Below, in pieces: positions 51,717-61,092 of a stretch of 64,000 nt of DNA. The stretch comes from Proteobacteria bacterium UBA6503 (GTDB lineage Bacteria > Pseudomonadota > Alphaproteobacteria > UBA1280 > UBA6503): positions 310,001-374,000 of the forward strand of contig DJLZ01000005.1 in assembly GCA_002436405.1 (NCBI GenBank), given 5' to 3'. A program made the translations under genes and the position numbers. The notes beneath the pieces were generated by a model. It did no database searches. It was not told the origin of the DNA and saw only the letters and a program-made list of their open reading frames with translations. Position 1 is the stretch's first letter; every line of letters starts with the position of its first letter.

Positions 51717-53510
51717 ATGCCAATTCAAACACCTAAAATTAACCTTCAGCCTCAGACGAGTTTTCGCCAGGTGCGCCTCACTTCAAGTGAAGGTGATCGT
51801 GCGCTTGCAAATTTTACGGCTAATGTGGGGGAATCTTTGGGCCAAATGAATAAGGCGATTGAGGGCCGTATTCATGAAAACCTAAAACTGCAAGGGGAGC
51901 GCGCCGGGATTACGGCCGATAATGCAGATCAGCTTCGTCAGGATTCAGGGGCGCGGGCGCAAGCATACAATGAGGGCTTTATGTCGTCATACCTAGCAAA
52001 GCTAGATATGGACACGTCGGCAAAGTTTCAGGAGTTGAGCAGCAAATACGCTAACCAGCCTGCAGGTGATGACGGCCTTGAGGGGGCTATGGATCAGTAC
52101 ATTCAGACCGTTGTAGGCCAAACCCCGGAAGGTGCGCAGCCCGAAGTTGAAATTGCCTTGCGTCGTAAGGCTGTTGTCGTGCAATCGAAGGCTAATACAG
52201 CTTTTCAGGAGCGTCAGCGAAATGACCATAAGAGCACCTTGTATGCAAGCCTTGAGCATAACACTCAAAACCTTGAGCGTATTGGTGTGCCTCAGTCTGA
52301 TGAAGATATCGTAGAGTTTCAGACTTACTTTGCCCAGGCGAATGAAAGCATCAATTCGCTTGAGCGGGCTAACTTGCTTTTGCCAGGTGAAGCCGCAAAG
52401 GAGCGCTTGAAGCTTAAAGAACGTCTTGAGGTAAACACCGCTAAGCAAATGCTGATGCAGGATGAAAACCCTATTTTGTTGGCAAGCCAGATTGCGACCA
52501 AAAGTACCGGCGATGAATACCTGGATAACATGCGCCCTGATACAGTAACAAAGCTAGTGACCTTCGCCCAACAGCTCGACACGGCTCAACAAACCGTTGA
52601 GAACCGCAAAAGAAAACGTGATCAGGATATTCGAGATGTGGCTTTTGTCGATGTATCTCGAAGTGTTTTTGAAAACCCTGCTGATCTAAAGAACCCTGAA
52701 AAGATTGAGGGGCTTTTAGATGTTGCTCAGACCCAAGAAGAGCTTAACCAGGTTATGAAGCTCAAGAAGTTTATGACCGAATCAGGCCAAGAGAAGTATC
52801 AAAACTCTAACCCTTCGACGCTTCAGCAGGTGACAAGTAAGGTGCGCACCCTCGATATGACGCAAGAGGAGTTAGATTCCCTTCATGGTCAGGGGCTTTC
52901 TACGTCTGACTACCTGAGTTTGTCAAATGAGCTTGAGAGTGGCCGTAACGGGCTTATGGGAACGCCTGCAGTAAAGCTGTTCAAAGATCAGCTTTCATAC
53001 GAGTTCCCGGTAACCAAGGTTAGCCCAATGGAAATGCTTATGGCCCAGATCAGCGGCCAGAAGCTTGACCAGGGCAATGTTGAGCTGAACAGCAAGCGCA
53101 ACGAGCAGATCATGGAAGAAGCCCTTATCGACCTGCAGGAAGCGATTGTTGACGGGCAGATCCAAAGCCGGGCAGAGCTGCGTGTGTTCACTCAACAGCG
53201 AATTGCTGAACTTAAGCAAACTTATGGTGGCCGCACAGCACTTGGTAAAGACGGTGATGTTGAAACGCCTGGAGAACAAGTGAAGGCCGATGTTCGTAAG
53301 AAGCTATCTGAATCAACCCCAGGCGTTATTGAAGATGCCTCACTATACCCAACCCCAGACAGCCTGATGCAGGCTGTTGAAGACGGCACGATCACCGAAG
53401 CTCGCGCCAAAATGATCTTTGAAGTTAACAAGGAAAAATACGCAAATGGAAAACAGTCAGAACAAGAAGCTACCAACAGATCTACAGCAGAGCAGCCAAC
53501 CGTTCGATAG
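51717..53510 (+). CDS. Internal virion protein, T7 gp15 position
   Basis: 597 residues, almost wholly helical (ANFTANVGESLGQMNKAIEGRIHENLKLQGE, MTQEELDSLHGQGLSTSDYLSLSNELESG) with a C-terminal segment AKMIFEVNKEKYANG. No enzyme motif such as a transglycosylase is seen. Position between the channel-like and the large ejection protein suggests an ejected scaffold of the DNA-entry channel. It overlaps the next gene by 65 bases. Confidence 0.72.
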   Translation: MPIQTPKINLQPQTSFRQVRLTSSEGDRALANFTANVGESLGQMNKAIEGRIHENLKLQGERAGITADNADQLRQDSGARAQAYNEGFMSSYLAKLDMDTSAKFQELSSKYANQPAGDDGLEGAMDQYIQTVVGQTPEGAQPEVEIALRRKAVVVQSKANTAFQERQRNDHKSTLYASLEHNTQNLERIGVPQSDEDIVEFQTYFAQANESINSLERANLLLPGEAAKERLKLKERLEVNTAKQMLMQDENPILLASQIATKSTGDEYLDNMRPDTVTKLVTFAQQLDTAQQTVENRKRKRDQDIRDVAFVDVSRSVFENPADLKNPEKIEGLLDVAQTQEELNQVMKLKKFMTESGQEKYQNSNPSTLQQVTSKVRTLDMTQEELDSLHGQGLSTSDYLSLSNELESGRNGLMGTPAVKLFKDQLSYEFPVTKVSPMEMLMAQISGQKLDQGNVELNSKRNEQIMEEALIDLQEAIVDGQIQSRAELRVFTQQRIAELKQTYGGRTALGKDGDVETPGEQVKADVRKKLSESTPGVIEDASLYPTPDSLMQAVEDGTITEARAKMIFEVNKEKYANGKQSEQEATNRSTAEQPTVR

Positions 53511-56500
53511 TCAGGATGATAATATTCATGATGCGATTTTTGAAAGTTTCACCAAAGATCGAGAGAGCGCCATTATGGAAGGGTCTGACTTTGATTCAGC
53601 CTTTGCTGCGTTTAAAGCTAAAAAAGCTGAAAATGAAAAGCCTGAAGAAGATACCGGCTTTATTGAAGAAACGCGCCGTACTGTTGTTGGTGGCGCACGA
53701 GATGCCGCCGAGAGTACCAAGAACCTGTTATTTGAACTGGGGGGTATGGTCTCAAAAAAACTTTACACCACAGACCTGGGCAAAAAACTCACAGGCAATG
53801 AAGATCTATCAGACCAGGATATCGAAACGCTTGTTGATCAATTCATCTCGGGGAAAAAGAACAACACAGAGTTACCCGAAGTAGACGAGCCTGAATCAAC
53901 AGCAGGGCAGGTAGCACGGCCGATTGTGCAGTTCCTTGTGCCTTTTGGCATTGCAGGCAAAGCGAAAGGTATTAAAGCTGCTGAGCAGGGTATTAAGGCG
54001 CTCGCAGGTACAAGCCGAGTAGGTAAGCTTGCGGGCACTTTTGCTGCTGGTGCACCTGCAGGTATTGTTGCTGACATGACTGCCTTTGAGGGCCATGAAC
54101 AGCGCTTGTCAAATATGCTTACTGAGATTGACAACCCTGTATTCAACAACGCCGTTACCCAGTATCTAGCGGCCGATGAGAGCGATTCTGACCTGGAGGG
54201 CCGCTTGAAGCAGGCCATTGAAGGTGTGGCTGCAGGCGGTTTAACAAATGAGCTTTTCTTGGCGGTAAAGGCTATGAAGGGGAGTGTAAAGGGTACAACC
54301 CTTGCGAAGATCAGCAAGCCAAAGCCTGTCAAAGCTATTCGCGATTTTGTAAAGAAGGTGAAGGAAACACCGAATGCATCACAGCCTAAGGGCGAATCAA
54401 TTCTTGATGTCGGCACAGAAGGTGTAGATCTAACAAATACAAACGCTAAATTGAATGAAATTCTCGGCCGAGAAGATGCCGGCGATATTAAGCACATTGT
54501 CCAAGAATCTGGTGTTAAGCACGCACTGAACAAACACTCAACTGATGCAATCCCACTGAAAGAAGAAGACTTTGAGTTGATCCCGGATATTCTATCTAAC
54601 CCAGATAATATTCGTCATGGCGGTGATTCAAAACTAGGCAATCAAACTGTAGTGTATGAGAAGCACTATGGTGATCGTGTTGTTTATGTTGAAGAGCTAA
54701 TTGAAAGCCGTAAGAAAGGTGCGCGCTTGCGCCTTCAAACAATGTATTGGAACGAGCTTGGTAAAGAAGCAAAAGAAAAAGCCCTGCGAGCAACTGCCAC
54801 CGAAGGTGACCGCGCTCCTCACGTCCTAGACGATTCAGGGCAAAAAACGGCCCGGGGAGCTACTACCGAAGGGTCAAGCTCACACGTCCAAAACGCGACC
54901 GGGCACATAAATAATATGGGGTCGTCTGACCTAAAAGTCAAGCGTGATGTGACTGAGCGTATTTTGAAGCTACGCGAATCGGTTGCTGATACAGATGATT
55001 TTTCAAAAACCGTCAAAGGTACTACAGGCGGTAAGAAGGAAGCCTTGTCACTTGAAGCTCAGAAGAAAATCGCAGATATGAGCGGTTTAACCGAACAGCA
55101 ATTGCTTGACGGTAGGCTTGATAAAATCTTTAGACAAGACGGTATCATCCGTCACTTAAATAAAGCCACAAAAATTGAAGCTGACGCTTTTGATTTGCTG
55201 CGTCAATCTCGAGCTGAAATGATTGTAGGCCTTCAAGAAGGTGGAAGTCCGCAAAATGTAGACAACTTCTTGGGGGATGTTCTTGCAACACTTGAAGTTC
55301 ATGAGGCTTCTAAAGGGGCCTTTTCAAGTGTATCTCGCGCTCTTGGAGAGCGTGGACACACTCAGGCCGTAGTTACCTTGAATAAGGTGCGTGATGTATT
55401 GGCGGGTGCTAACCGTAAATCAAAGCAAGATATTGCTCGTGATATTGCAAGTCTACTTGAAGACGGCCCTAAAGGGCAGCATCAGGCGCTTACATACCTT
55501 CAAAACCTTGGGCAGTCAAAGGCTGCCCGTGCAGGTGCCTTGACGCGCGATGTGTTGAATGAGTTCTATATGAACAGCATTCTATCAAGCCCCAAGACGC
55601 TACTGGTTGATACGATCTCAAACATGATCTGGTCACCATATGTTGCCACCGAAAAATTGGCTGCAGGCACGATCGGTAAGTTTCGAGCTGCGATGACAGG
55701 TAACAACAACCGTGTGTATGCAAGTGAAGCAGGCATCATGATGCAAAGCTACATGCAGAGCGTTAAAGATACCTGGCGTTTAATTGGCAAGAGCTTCAAA
55801 GAAGGTGAAGGTTTGGCCGATGTTACAGGTGCATTTGAAAATATGCGCATCGATAACGAAACCCGTTTTGATGTGCCGCGATCGCACCGGGCAATATCAG
55901 CTGAGAACTTTGCAGAGTTCGGTGTTGGTAAAGATACCCTCATGGGCCGCGGTATCGATTACGCAGGTTCAGTAATTAACTTCCCTTCAACTTACATGCA
56001 AAACAAGGATGATGTGGCGAAGGCCCTTTTGTATCGTGCAGAGGTCGCAGCTCAGGCACACCGCCAAGCTATGACTGAAGGTCTTACTGGTGCGGGCTAT
56101 GAGGCGCGTGTTAAAGAGCTTATGGAAGTTCCTCTGCAGCACAGCCTGAAGAAAACTTTGAACGATAACTCAGCTGCAAAGGTGCAAGCTGCCTTGCGTG
56201 ACGGAAACCTTACACCGTTTGTGCAAGAAGGTATCGAAGAGGAGGCGATTGACTTTGCCCGAATCAATACATTCCAAGAGGACTTGGGGCCTGTAGCGAA
56301 GTCAATTCAGAACGCTTTGAACACTTTGCCTGGCGGGCGTATTCTGATTCCATTTATCAAAACCCCTACAAACCTTGCTAAACAGCTTGTGCGCCGTACG
56401 CCACTTGTGGGCCTCGCCCCGGGCTTTTATCGTGATATCGCCGCAGGTGGTGCGCGAGCGGATATGGCCATGGGCCGCCTGGCTATGGGTACCGGCATCT

Positions 56501-57525
56501 TTATGTTGGGCTATGAAATGGCGCTTACCGGAAACCTGACTGGGGCCGGGGGTGTTGACATTAAAGAAACCAACATGCTTAAGGGTGCAGGCTGGCGCCC
56601 GAACAGTGTGCGCATTGGTGATACTTACGTCGATATCGGCCGTTATGATCCGATTAGCTCGATCTTTTTGTCGGCAGCAAACTTTGTTGAGATCTCTGAC
56701 TTTATGGGTAACGACTTCGGCGAAGATGTTGAGCGTGATATGAGCGACTATGTTTCATACAGTATCTTGGCAATCAGCGAATCTTTACTTTCAAAAACCT
56801 TTATGAAGTCAGTTTCAGAGATGCTTGAGGCTGTTGCCAATAAAGACGTTGATCAGTTCAAAACAACGCTGAACTTTATCGGGTCATCATTCGCAGTGCC
56901 TAATGCGGTCAATTTCGTGGCAAATGAAGTGAATGAGGATGTGCCGAACCCAACCACACTGCTTGAGACCATTCAGGCTCGTACGGGCTTTTTAGAGCGC
57001 CCTAAGCGCGATATGTTCGGCCGCCCAATTAAGCGTGATCCACAGACCATTGGTTATATCTTGCCGTCGTCATACCACAGCGTAGACAACGACCCGGTGA
57101 TTGAAGAGATGATCCGCGTGCAGGCCTACATTCCAAAGCCTACAAAACGCATTGACGGTGTGCGCCTGGATATTGATCAGTATGACGAGCTGCTGCGTAT
57201 TCTTAATGAAGATGAGGATGTTTACGCTCAGGTCGGCCGCCTAATGGAAACCCCGGTTTACAAGTCTCTAGGCGACCCGTTGCGAACTGGTATCGACGGC
57301 GTGCAGAATATGACTAAGCCAGGGCTTATTAAAATGGTTTATAGCAAAGCCTTGGGTCGCGCTCGAGATAAACTGTTAGCCCAAGATGAAGCGCTACGAG
57401 ATCGTGTAGATCAGCGCCGCTCACGCCTTAAGACAATGGTGGCCACCACACCAGGCGGGCAGCGATTCCTTGAACAGAATAACGTAAATCCAGAAAACAT
57501 CGACAGCTTTATAAGGGGTGAATAA
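53446..57525 (+). CDS. Large internal virion (polyvalent) protein with embedded PBECR-like nuclease domain
   Basis: 1,359 residues from the ATG at 53,446 (AGGAAAAA upstream). The frame also allows a TTG at 53,419. N-terminal part (~140-300) has hydrophobic AGKAKGIKAAEQGI and MTAFEGHEQRLSNML segments shared by phage polyvalent proteins. Residues ~346-445 (KHIVQESGVKHALNKHST, DFELIPDILSNPDNI, YEKHYGDRVVYVEEL, RLRLQTMYW) match the pattern of phage-barnase-EndoU-colicin-RelE-type nucleases. The C-terminal half (PGGRILIPFIKTPTNLAKQL, KETNMLKGAGWRPNSVRIGDTYVDIGRYDPISS) is typical of these large ejection proteins. An RNase carried in with the genome is inferred. Confidence 0.8.
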   Translation: MENSQNKKLPTDLQQSSQPFDSQDDNIHDAIFESFTKDRESAIMEGSDFDSAFAAFKAKKAENEKPEEDTGFIEETRRTVVGGARDAAESTKNLLFELGGMVSKKLYTTDLGKKLTGNEDLSDQDIETLVDQFISGKKNNTELPEVDEPESTAGQVARPIVQFLVPFGIAGKAKGIKAAEQGIKALAGTSRVGKLAGTFAAGAPAGIVADMTAFEGHEQRLSNMLTEIDNPVFNNAVTQYLAADESDSDLEGRLKQAIEGVAAGGLTNELFLAVKAMKGSVKGTTLAKISKPKPVKAIRDFVKKVKETPNASQPKGESILDVGTEGVDLTNTNAKLNEILGREDAGDIKHIVQESGVKHALNKHSTDAIPLKEEDFELIPDILSNPDNIRHGGDSKLGNQTVVYEKHYGDRVVYVEELIESRKKGARLRLQTMYWNELGKEAKEKALRATATEGDRAPHVLDDSGQKTARGATTEGSSSHVQNATGHINNMGSSDLKVKRDVTERILKLRESVADTDDFSKTVKGTTGGKKEALSLEAQKKIADMSGLTEQQLLDGRLDKIFRQDGIIRHLNKATKIEADAFDLLRQSRAEMIVGLQEGGSPQNVDNFLGDVLATLEVHEASKGAFSSVSRALGERGHTQAVVTLNKVRDVLAGANRKSKQDIARDIASLLEDGPKGQHQALTYLQNLGQSKAARAGALTRDVLNEFYMNSILSSPKTLLVDTISNMIWSPYVATEKLAAGTIGKFRAAMTGNNNRVYASEAGIMMQSYMQSVKDTWRLIGKSFKEGEGLADVTGAFENMRIDNETRFDVPRSHRAISAENFAEFGVGKDTLMGRGIDYAGSVINFPSTYMQNKDDVAKALLYRAEVAAQAHRQAMTEGLTGAGYEARVKELMEVPLQHSLKKTLNDNSAAKVQAALRDGNLTPFVQEGIEEEAIDFARINTFQEDLGPVAKSIQNALNTLPGGRILIPFIKTPTNLAKQLVRRTPLVGLAPGFYRDIAAGGARADMAMGRLAMGTGIFMLGYEMALTGNLTGAGGVDIKETNMLKGAGWRPNSVRIGDTYVDIGRYDPISSIFLSAANFVEISDFMGNDFGEDVERDMSDYVSYSILAISESLLSKTFMKSVSEMLEAVANKDVDQFKTTLNFIGSSFAVPNAVNFVANEVNEDVPNPTTLLETIQARTGFLERPKRDMFGRPIKRDPQTIGYILPSSYHSVDNDPVIEEMIRVQAYIPKPTKRIDGVRLDIDQYDELLRILNEDEDVYAQVGRLMETPVYKSLGDPLRTGIDGVQNMTKPGLIKMVYSKALGRARDKLLAQDEALRDRVDQRRSRLKTMVATTPGGQRFLEQNNVNPENIDSFIRGE

Positions 57526-58907
57526 TGACGACACTAATTGAGATTAAAGATACCGAAGACTTTTTGACGGGTAACGTCGGTCAAACAGATATCCCTTTTG
57601 ATTGGTGGATCTCTGCAGCTGATGATCTTGTAATCCTAGTTGACGGCAATCCTGCTACTTTCACGGTTGCTGCGCAGTACATCAAAAACAATGACGGCGG
57701 TTTCGCTGTCTTGGATTCTGCACTCAGCGGTGGTGAGGATATCGCTATTTATCGCTCAACGGAGATCGGTCGCGATGTGATTTACAGTAATGACTTGCGC
57801 CCCCTAACTATGAACAATGAGGGCGCAAAACATATTGCAATTATGCAAGAGCTGAAGCGTAACTCAGATAAGAAGATTGGTTACCCGGAGGGTACGAATG
57901 TAACAACACCTCAGCTGCCAACACCTTCAGACGGCAAAGCCATTGTATTTGACGGCAACACAGGTGCACTTCGTGCAAGCAATGTTAACATCGATGATCT
58001 CGATACCACGATCGCTGACATTATTGCATTGGAAGCGGCAGCTTCGGCTTCAGCAACAACAGCATCGAACCAAGCTACTGCAGCTGCAGGTTCTGCTACT
58101 GATGCTCAATCTGCGAAAACTGATGCTGAGGCTGCGCGAGATACGGCATTGGCAAGCATTGGTACAGTTAAAGCGACTGCAGCTGATACAACGCCAAAGC
58201 CTTTGAACGATATTCTGGCTGCAGGCCAGCTTTGCTTTAAATCAGTAACCAACCCCGGCGGTGATGAAACATTGGCCTTTGGTGTGAGCATTGCGGATCA
58301 AGCTACAGCGGAAGCTGGTACTAGCGATGCTGTTGCCATGACGCCTAGAGGAACCAAGCAGGCGATTGCTGCGCTTGAGACCGTATCATTCATTGAGAAT
58401 ATCTCAGTCACAAACAGTGCAGGTGTATCAATCACCGTACCCGCGGGTACTAAAATTCTTAAGATTGTAATCCACCGGGCGAAAGTATACGCCACAAACT
58501 GCAACCTTTGTGCGGCACTTTATAACGGTGGCGTCAAGGTTGCTGGTAAGGCCTATGGTTCAGTAGGTCTACATTACGCCACATCTGCAGGATCTGATCA
58601 GTTCCTTGGCTCAGACAATGCACCGCTACACCGTGCTAATGATTTTGATGCCAATGCATATGATATCTACTGGGGCGATGTTCAGCTCTTCACGCCACTT
58701 TCACCTGATACACGCACCAAGCTTGTTTTTAATGCAGGGCTTGGGATTGGTACTACACCTGCACAAACCCGAGTATACGCAATGAATGGTGCATTTTCTT
58801 GGGTGGAAGATACGGGGGATCTGGGCACTATCGCCTACGATGAACTGCGCCTTATTGGCGATATTGCAAACATTGACTTGGAGGCTACGGTTTATGCATA
58901 CAAATAA
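57525..58907 (+). CDS. Tail fibre protein
   Basis: 460-residue receptor-binding fibre. The N-terminal ~130 residues (FLTGNVGQTDIPFDWWISAADDLVILVDG, AIYRSTEIGRDVIYSNDLRPLTMNNEGAKHIAIMQELKRN) resemble the tail-attachment domain of T7 gp17-type fibres. An Ala/Thr/Ser-rich coiled-coil stalk follows at ~165-215, then a trimerisation-like ATAEAGTSDAVAMTPRGTKQAIA and a beta-rich tip. Its start overlaps the previous stop by one base; the next gene starts 14 bases before its end. Confidence 0.85.
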   Translation: MTTLIEIKDTEDFLTGNVGQTDIPFDWWISAADDLVILVDGNPATFTVAAQYIKNNDGGFAVLDSALSGGEDIAIYRSTEIGRDVIYSNDLRPLTMNNEGAKHIAIMQELKRNSDKKIGYPEGTNVTTPQLPTPSDGKAIVFDGNTGALRASNVNIDDLDTTIADIIALEAAASASATTASNQATAAAGSATDAQSAKTDAEAARDTALASIGTVKATAADTTPKPLNDILAAGQLCFKSVTNPGGDETLAFGVSIADQATAEAGTSDAVAMTPRGTKQAIAALETVSFIENISVTNSAGVSITVPAGTKILKIVIHRAKVYATNCNLCAALYNGGVKVAGKAYGSVGLHYATSAGSDQFLGSDNAPLHRANDFDANAYDIYWGDVQLFTPLSPDTRTKLVFNAGLGIGTTPAQTRVYAMNGAFSWVEDTGDLGTIAYDELRLIGDIANIDLEATVYAYK

Positions 58908-59202
58908 AAAACACGTTATGAGCTTGGAAGAAAAACTGACAGAAGGTCAACTTGATGCATACCTTGAAAGCCGTGAGGATTACGCTGAAGATGAGCGCAT
59001 TCCTCGTGCCTGGCAAAGTATTCGCAATAAACGTAGCCCGCTTTTGGATGATGCGGACCGTATGATTGAAATAGCGCTTGATAACAATGATGCCCAGGCT
59101 GAAGCTGCAGCCCGTGCATATCGCCAAGCCCTTCGTGACGTTCCTCAGGACTTCTCAGATCCTGACGATGTTGTATGGCCAACAAAACCAGAGGGGGTTT
59201 AA
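58894..59202 (+). CDS. Putative tail fibre assembly chaperone
   Basis: 102 residues from the ATG at 58,894 (TTGGAGG nine bases upstream), overlapping the fibre gene. The C-terminus MIEIALDNNDAQAEAAARAYRQALRDVPQDF...VVWPTKP has the YRQALRDVP and WP pattern found in small tail-fibre assembly proteins and chaperones. Its place just after the fibre fits. Confidence in the exact role is moderate. Confidence 0.65.
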   Translation: MHTNKKHVMSLEEKLTEGQLDAYLESREDYAEDERIPRAWQSIRNKRSPLLDDADRMIEIALDNNDAQAEAAARAYRQALRDVPQDFSDPDDVVWPTKPEGV

Positions 59203-59204
59203 AC

Positions 59205-59420
59205 ATGGAAGGGATCTCAATTCACAAAGTGCTAGATGAAATTAAAGTTGAGCTTAAGTCATTGCGTGCTGACAATAAGGCCTTGCAGGCTTCGCAGCAA
59301 GCAATGCAACAAGAACTAACCCGCTACAAAGGCTTTATAGGTGGTGTGCTTTTTGTGGTAAGTGCGGTGGCTGCGGCCCTTGGTATCGTTGCAGCTTTTA
59401 TTAAGACAGGGGGCCACTAA
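59205..59420 (+). CDS. Small coiled-coil plus one transmembrane helix protein, lysis module
   Basis: 71 residues from the ATG at 59,205 with AGAGGGGG upstream. A coiled coil (KVLDEIKVELKSLRADNKALQASQQAMQQEL) precedes one hydrophobic helix (FIGGVLFVVSAVAAALGIVAAFI). The arrangement fits an inner-membrane lysis component such as a spanin- or holin-like protein. It overlaps the endolysin gene by one base. Confidence 0.65.
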   Translation: MEGISIHKVLDEIKVELKSLRADNKALQASQQAMQQELTRYKGFIGGVLFVVSAVAAALGIVAAFIKTGGH

Positions 59421-59803
59421 TGCCTAAATATTGGAAAGAACTTACACACTTTAAACCTCATGAGTTTGACAGTCCTGATGTGCCGGGCAGCGCTGAGAAG
59501 GGGATGAGCGAAGAGTTTATGCGTCGCCTTCAAATGCTACGCAATCTTTACCGTAAGCCTATGCTTATCACTAGTGGCCTGCGCACACCGGAATACAACA
59601 AGAAAATTGGCGGCGCTCCGGCAAGTATGCACGTTCAAGGTAAGGCAGCTGATATCTTGGTAAGTGGTGCTGACGCATATGAGTTACTTGGCCTTGCCCT
59701 TACTGTAGGCTTTAAGGGTGTGGGCATTAGCCAGAAGGGGCCACACAACAGCCGCTTCATCCACCTAGACCTGAGAGATCAACCAACAGTGTGGAGCTAC
59801 TAG
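59420..59803 (+). CDS. M15 family peptidoglycan peptidase (endolysin)
   Basis: 127 residues. Zinc peptidase signature: H71 and D78 in SMHVQGKAADI (H-x6-D) and H115-x-D117 in FIHLDL, as in M15 D-Ala-D-Ala-type peptidases. The preceding TSGLRTPEYN is also typical. It probably cuts peptide cross-bridges in peptidoglycan at lysis. No signal peptide, so release would need a holin. It lies between two membrane genes of the lysis module. Confidence 0.88.
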   Translation: MPKYWKELTHFKPHEFDSPDVPGSAEKGMSEEFMRRLQMLRNLYRKPMLITSGLRTPEYNKKIGGAPASMHVQGKAADILVSGADAYELLGLALTVGFKGVGISQKGPHNSRFIHLDLRDQPTVWSY

Positions 59804-59804
59804 A

Positions 59805-60206
59805 ATGGGTTTAATCAAGACGATTTTAGGAGTTGGGGAAGAAGTCGCTAAACCGGTTGAAGCTGTTGGCGATATGTTCGATAAACTTTTTACCAGTGAT
59901 GAAGAACGGGCCATGGCTGCAGCAGCTATGGAAAAGCTGCGCCAAAATCCGTATCTGATCCAGGCAGAGATCAATAAGGTTGCTGCGTCGCATAAGAGTT
60001 GGTTTGTTGCTGGCGGCCGACCTGCATTGCTATGGGTTGCTGCTATGGGTTGGCTTATGGAATTTGTAGCCAATCCGATCTTCCAAATGTTTGCCGGCCG
60101 TAAGTTTGAAATGCCAGTAGATCAAATGGTTTGGCTTACTGGGGCCGTGCTTGGCATTTACGGTACATTGCGCACAGTAGAAAAGGTGCGGGGTAAAACG
60201 AACTAG
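59805..60206 (+). CDS. Holin, GTA/3TM type
   Basis: 133 residues. The amphipathic QAEINKVAASHKSWFVAGGRPALLWVAAMGWLMEFVANPIFQMF and MVWLTGAVLGIYGTLRTVEKVRGK segments match the three-transmembrane holins found with gene transfer agents and some phages (Q-x-E-I-N, S-x-F-x-A-G-x-R-P). It follows the endolysin by one base. Confidence 0.8.
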   Translation: MGLIKTILGVGEEVAKPVEAVGDMFDKLFTSDEERAMAAAAMEKLRQNPYLIQAEINKVAASHKSWFVAGGRPALLWVAAMGWLMEFVANPIFQMFAGRKFEMPVDQMVWLTGAVLGIYGTLRTVEKVRGKTN

Positions 60207-60217
60207 CGGGGTACCGC

Positions 60218-60403
60218 ATGGCTAAAGGTATTAAATACTGCTACGTGCGGCCGTATAAAATATTCGGCGAAATCCTCAATGAATATTTTTGTGAAGAAGC
60301 CGGACGTCAGATTGTCATGGTTTATTTAGATAAGCCCTACAACGGAATGCTGACGGCCGAGGTCGATAAGGCTGATGTGCTCAGTCTTGATGTGGTTAAT
60401 TAG
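60218..60403 (+). CDS. Hypothetical small phage protein
   Basis: 61 residues (GIKYCYVRPYKIFGEILNEYFCEEAGRQIVMVYLDKPYNGMLTAEVDKADVLSLDV). Shine-Dalgarno GGGG just upstream, 11 bases after the holin. Last late-strand gene; it overlaps the convergent 228-residue gene by 8 bases. No motif recognised. Confidence 0.6.
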   Translation: MAKGIKYCYVRPYKIFGEILNEYFCEEAGRQIVMVYLDKPYNGMLTAEVDKADVLSLDVVN

Positions 60404-61082
60404 GTTTAATCATTTCAACAACGCGACTACCCAGGCGCGTTAGACCATTATAGGTATCGCCATCAAAGAGCTTAGATGGTTTAATTAGGTTCATGGTGGT
60501 TAAGTCGTTAGCTAAAAGGTTTGCCCATTCATCGTCAGCCTGTGGGCGCATTAACCTTTTTATAAAATCATTTAGAGCCACCTGATTGACAGTTCTAATC
60601 ATTTCAATATCGTTACTTCTTTCTACGTATTTGACTACAAGCTCATTTGGTTCGACCTTGCTTAGGGTCATCAGGGTATGAAGATGAAGAACTGAGAGCT
60701 GATCTATAATTCTAATAACATGTTGCAGCATATATTCATCATCATTTGAATTGTTGTGTGCATTAACAACTATATTCTTATAAGCCTGAATTTTTTCATC
60801 AACACGTGTTCGATGCACGTATGGCATAGCCATATTGATTGCTGTGATGAATAGCTGTGGAGGTTCTTTGTCAAGTGCATCTGCAGAAAGGTTGCGACAA
60901 ACATCTTCAAGAAAATCATCACGATGTTCAGCAGACTTAGGTCCAACCCAGCCGGTTATTGCTGCGGTGGCAATTGCTACAGTGGGGTCAAGTGTGCCAG
61001 CAGCGGTAATGATTGCAGGAGGCCCTGCGCGCTTAAGCTTATCCAGTAGGCTTTCTTGTTTGGGGGTGAGTTCTTTTGTCAT
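60396..61082 (-). CDS. Uncharacterised 228-residue partner of the HEPN protein
   Basis: From the ATG at 61,082 (AAGG upstream); a longer frame with an earlier start would overlap the HEPN gene end. An Ala/Gly/Ile-rich hydrophobic stretch lies at ~20-50 (GPPAIITAAGTLDPTVAIATAAITGWVG), then helical segments. The stretch YMLQHVIRIIDQLSVLHLHTLM resembles a widespread protein family of unknown function with an (F/V)xxxIDxLTxxHL pattern. A C-terminal winged-helix-like part, WANLLANDLTTMNLI...LTRLGSRVVEMI, follows. Ten bases separate it from the HEPN gene, so the two form a unit. Confidence 0.65.
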   Translation of the reverse strand: MTKELTPKQESLLDKLKRAGPPAIITAAGTLDPTVAIATAAITGWVGPKSAEHRDDFLEDVCRNLSADALDKEPPQLFITAINMAMPYVHRTRVDEKIQAYKNIVVNAHNNSNDDEYMLQHVIRIIDQLSVLHLHTLMTLSKVEPNELVVKYVERSNDIEMIRTVNQVALNDFIKRLMRPQADDEWANLLANDLTTMNLIKPSKLFDGDTYNGLTRLGSRVVEMIKPN

Positions 61083-61092
61083 GGTGCATGCC

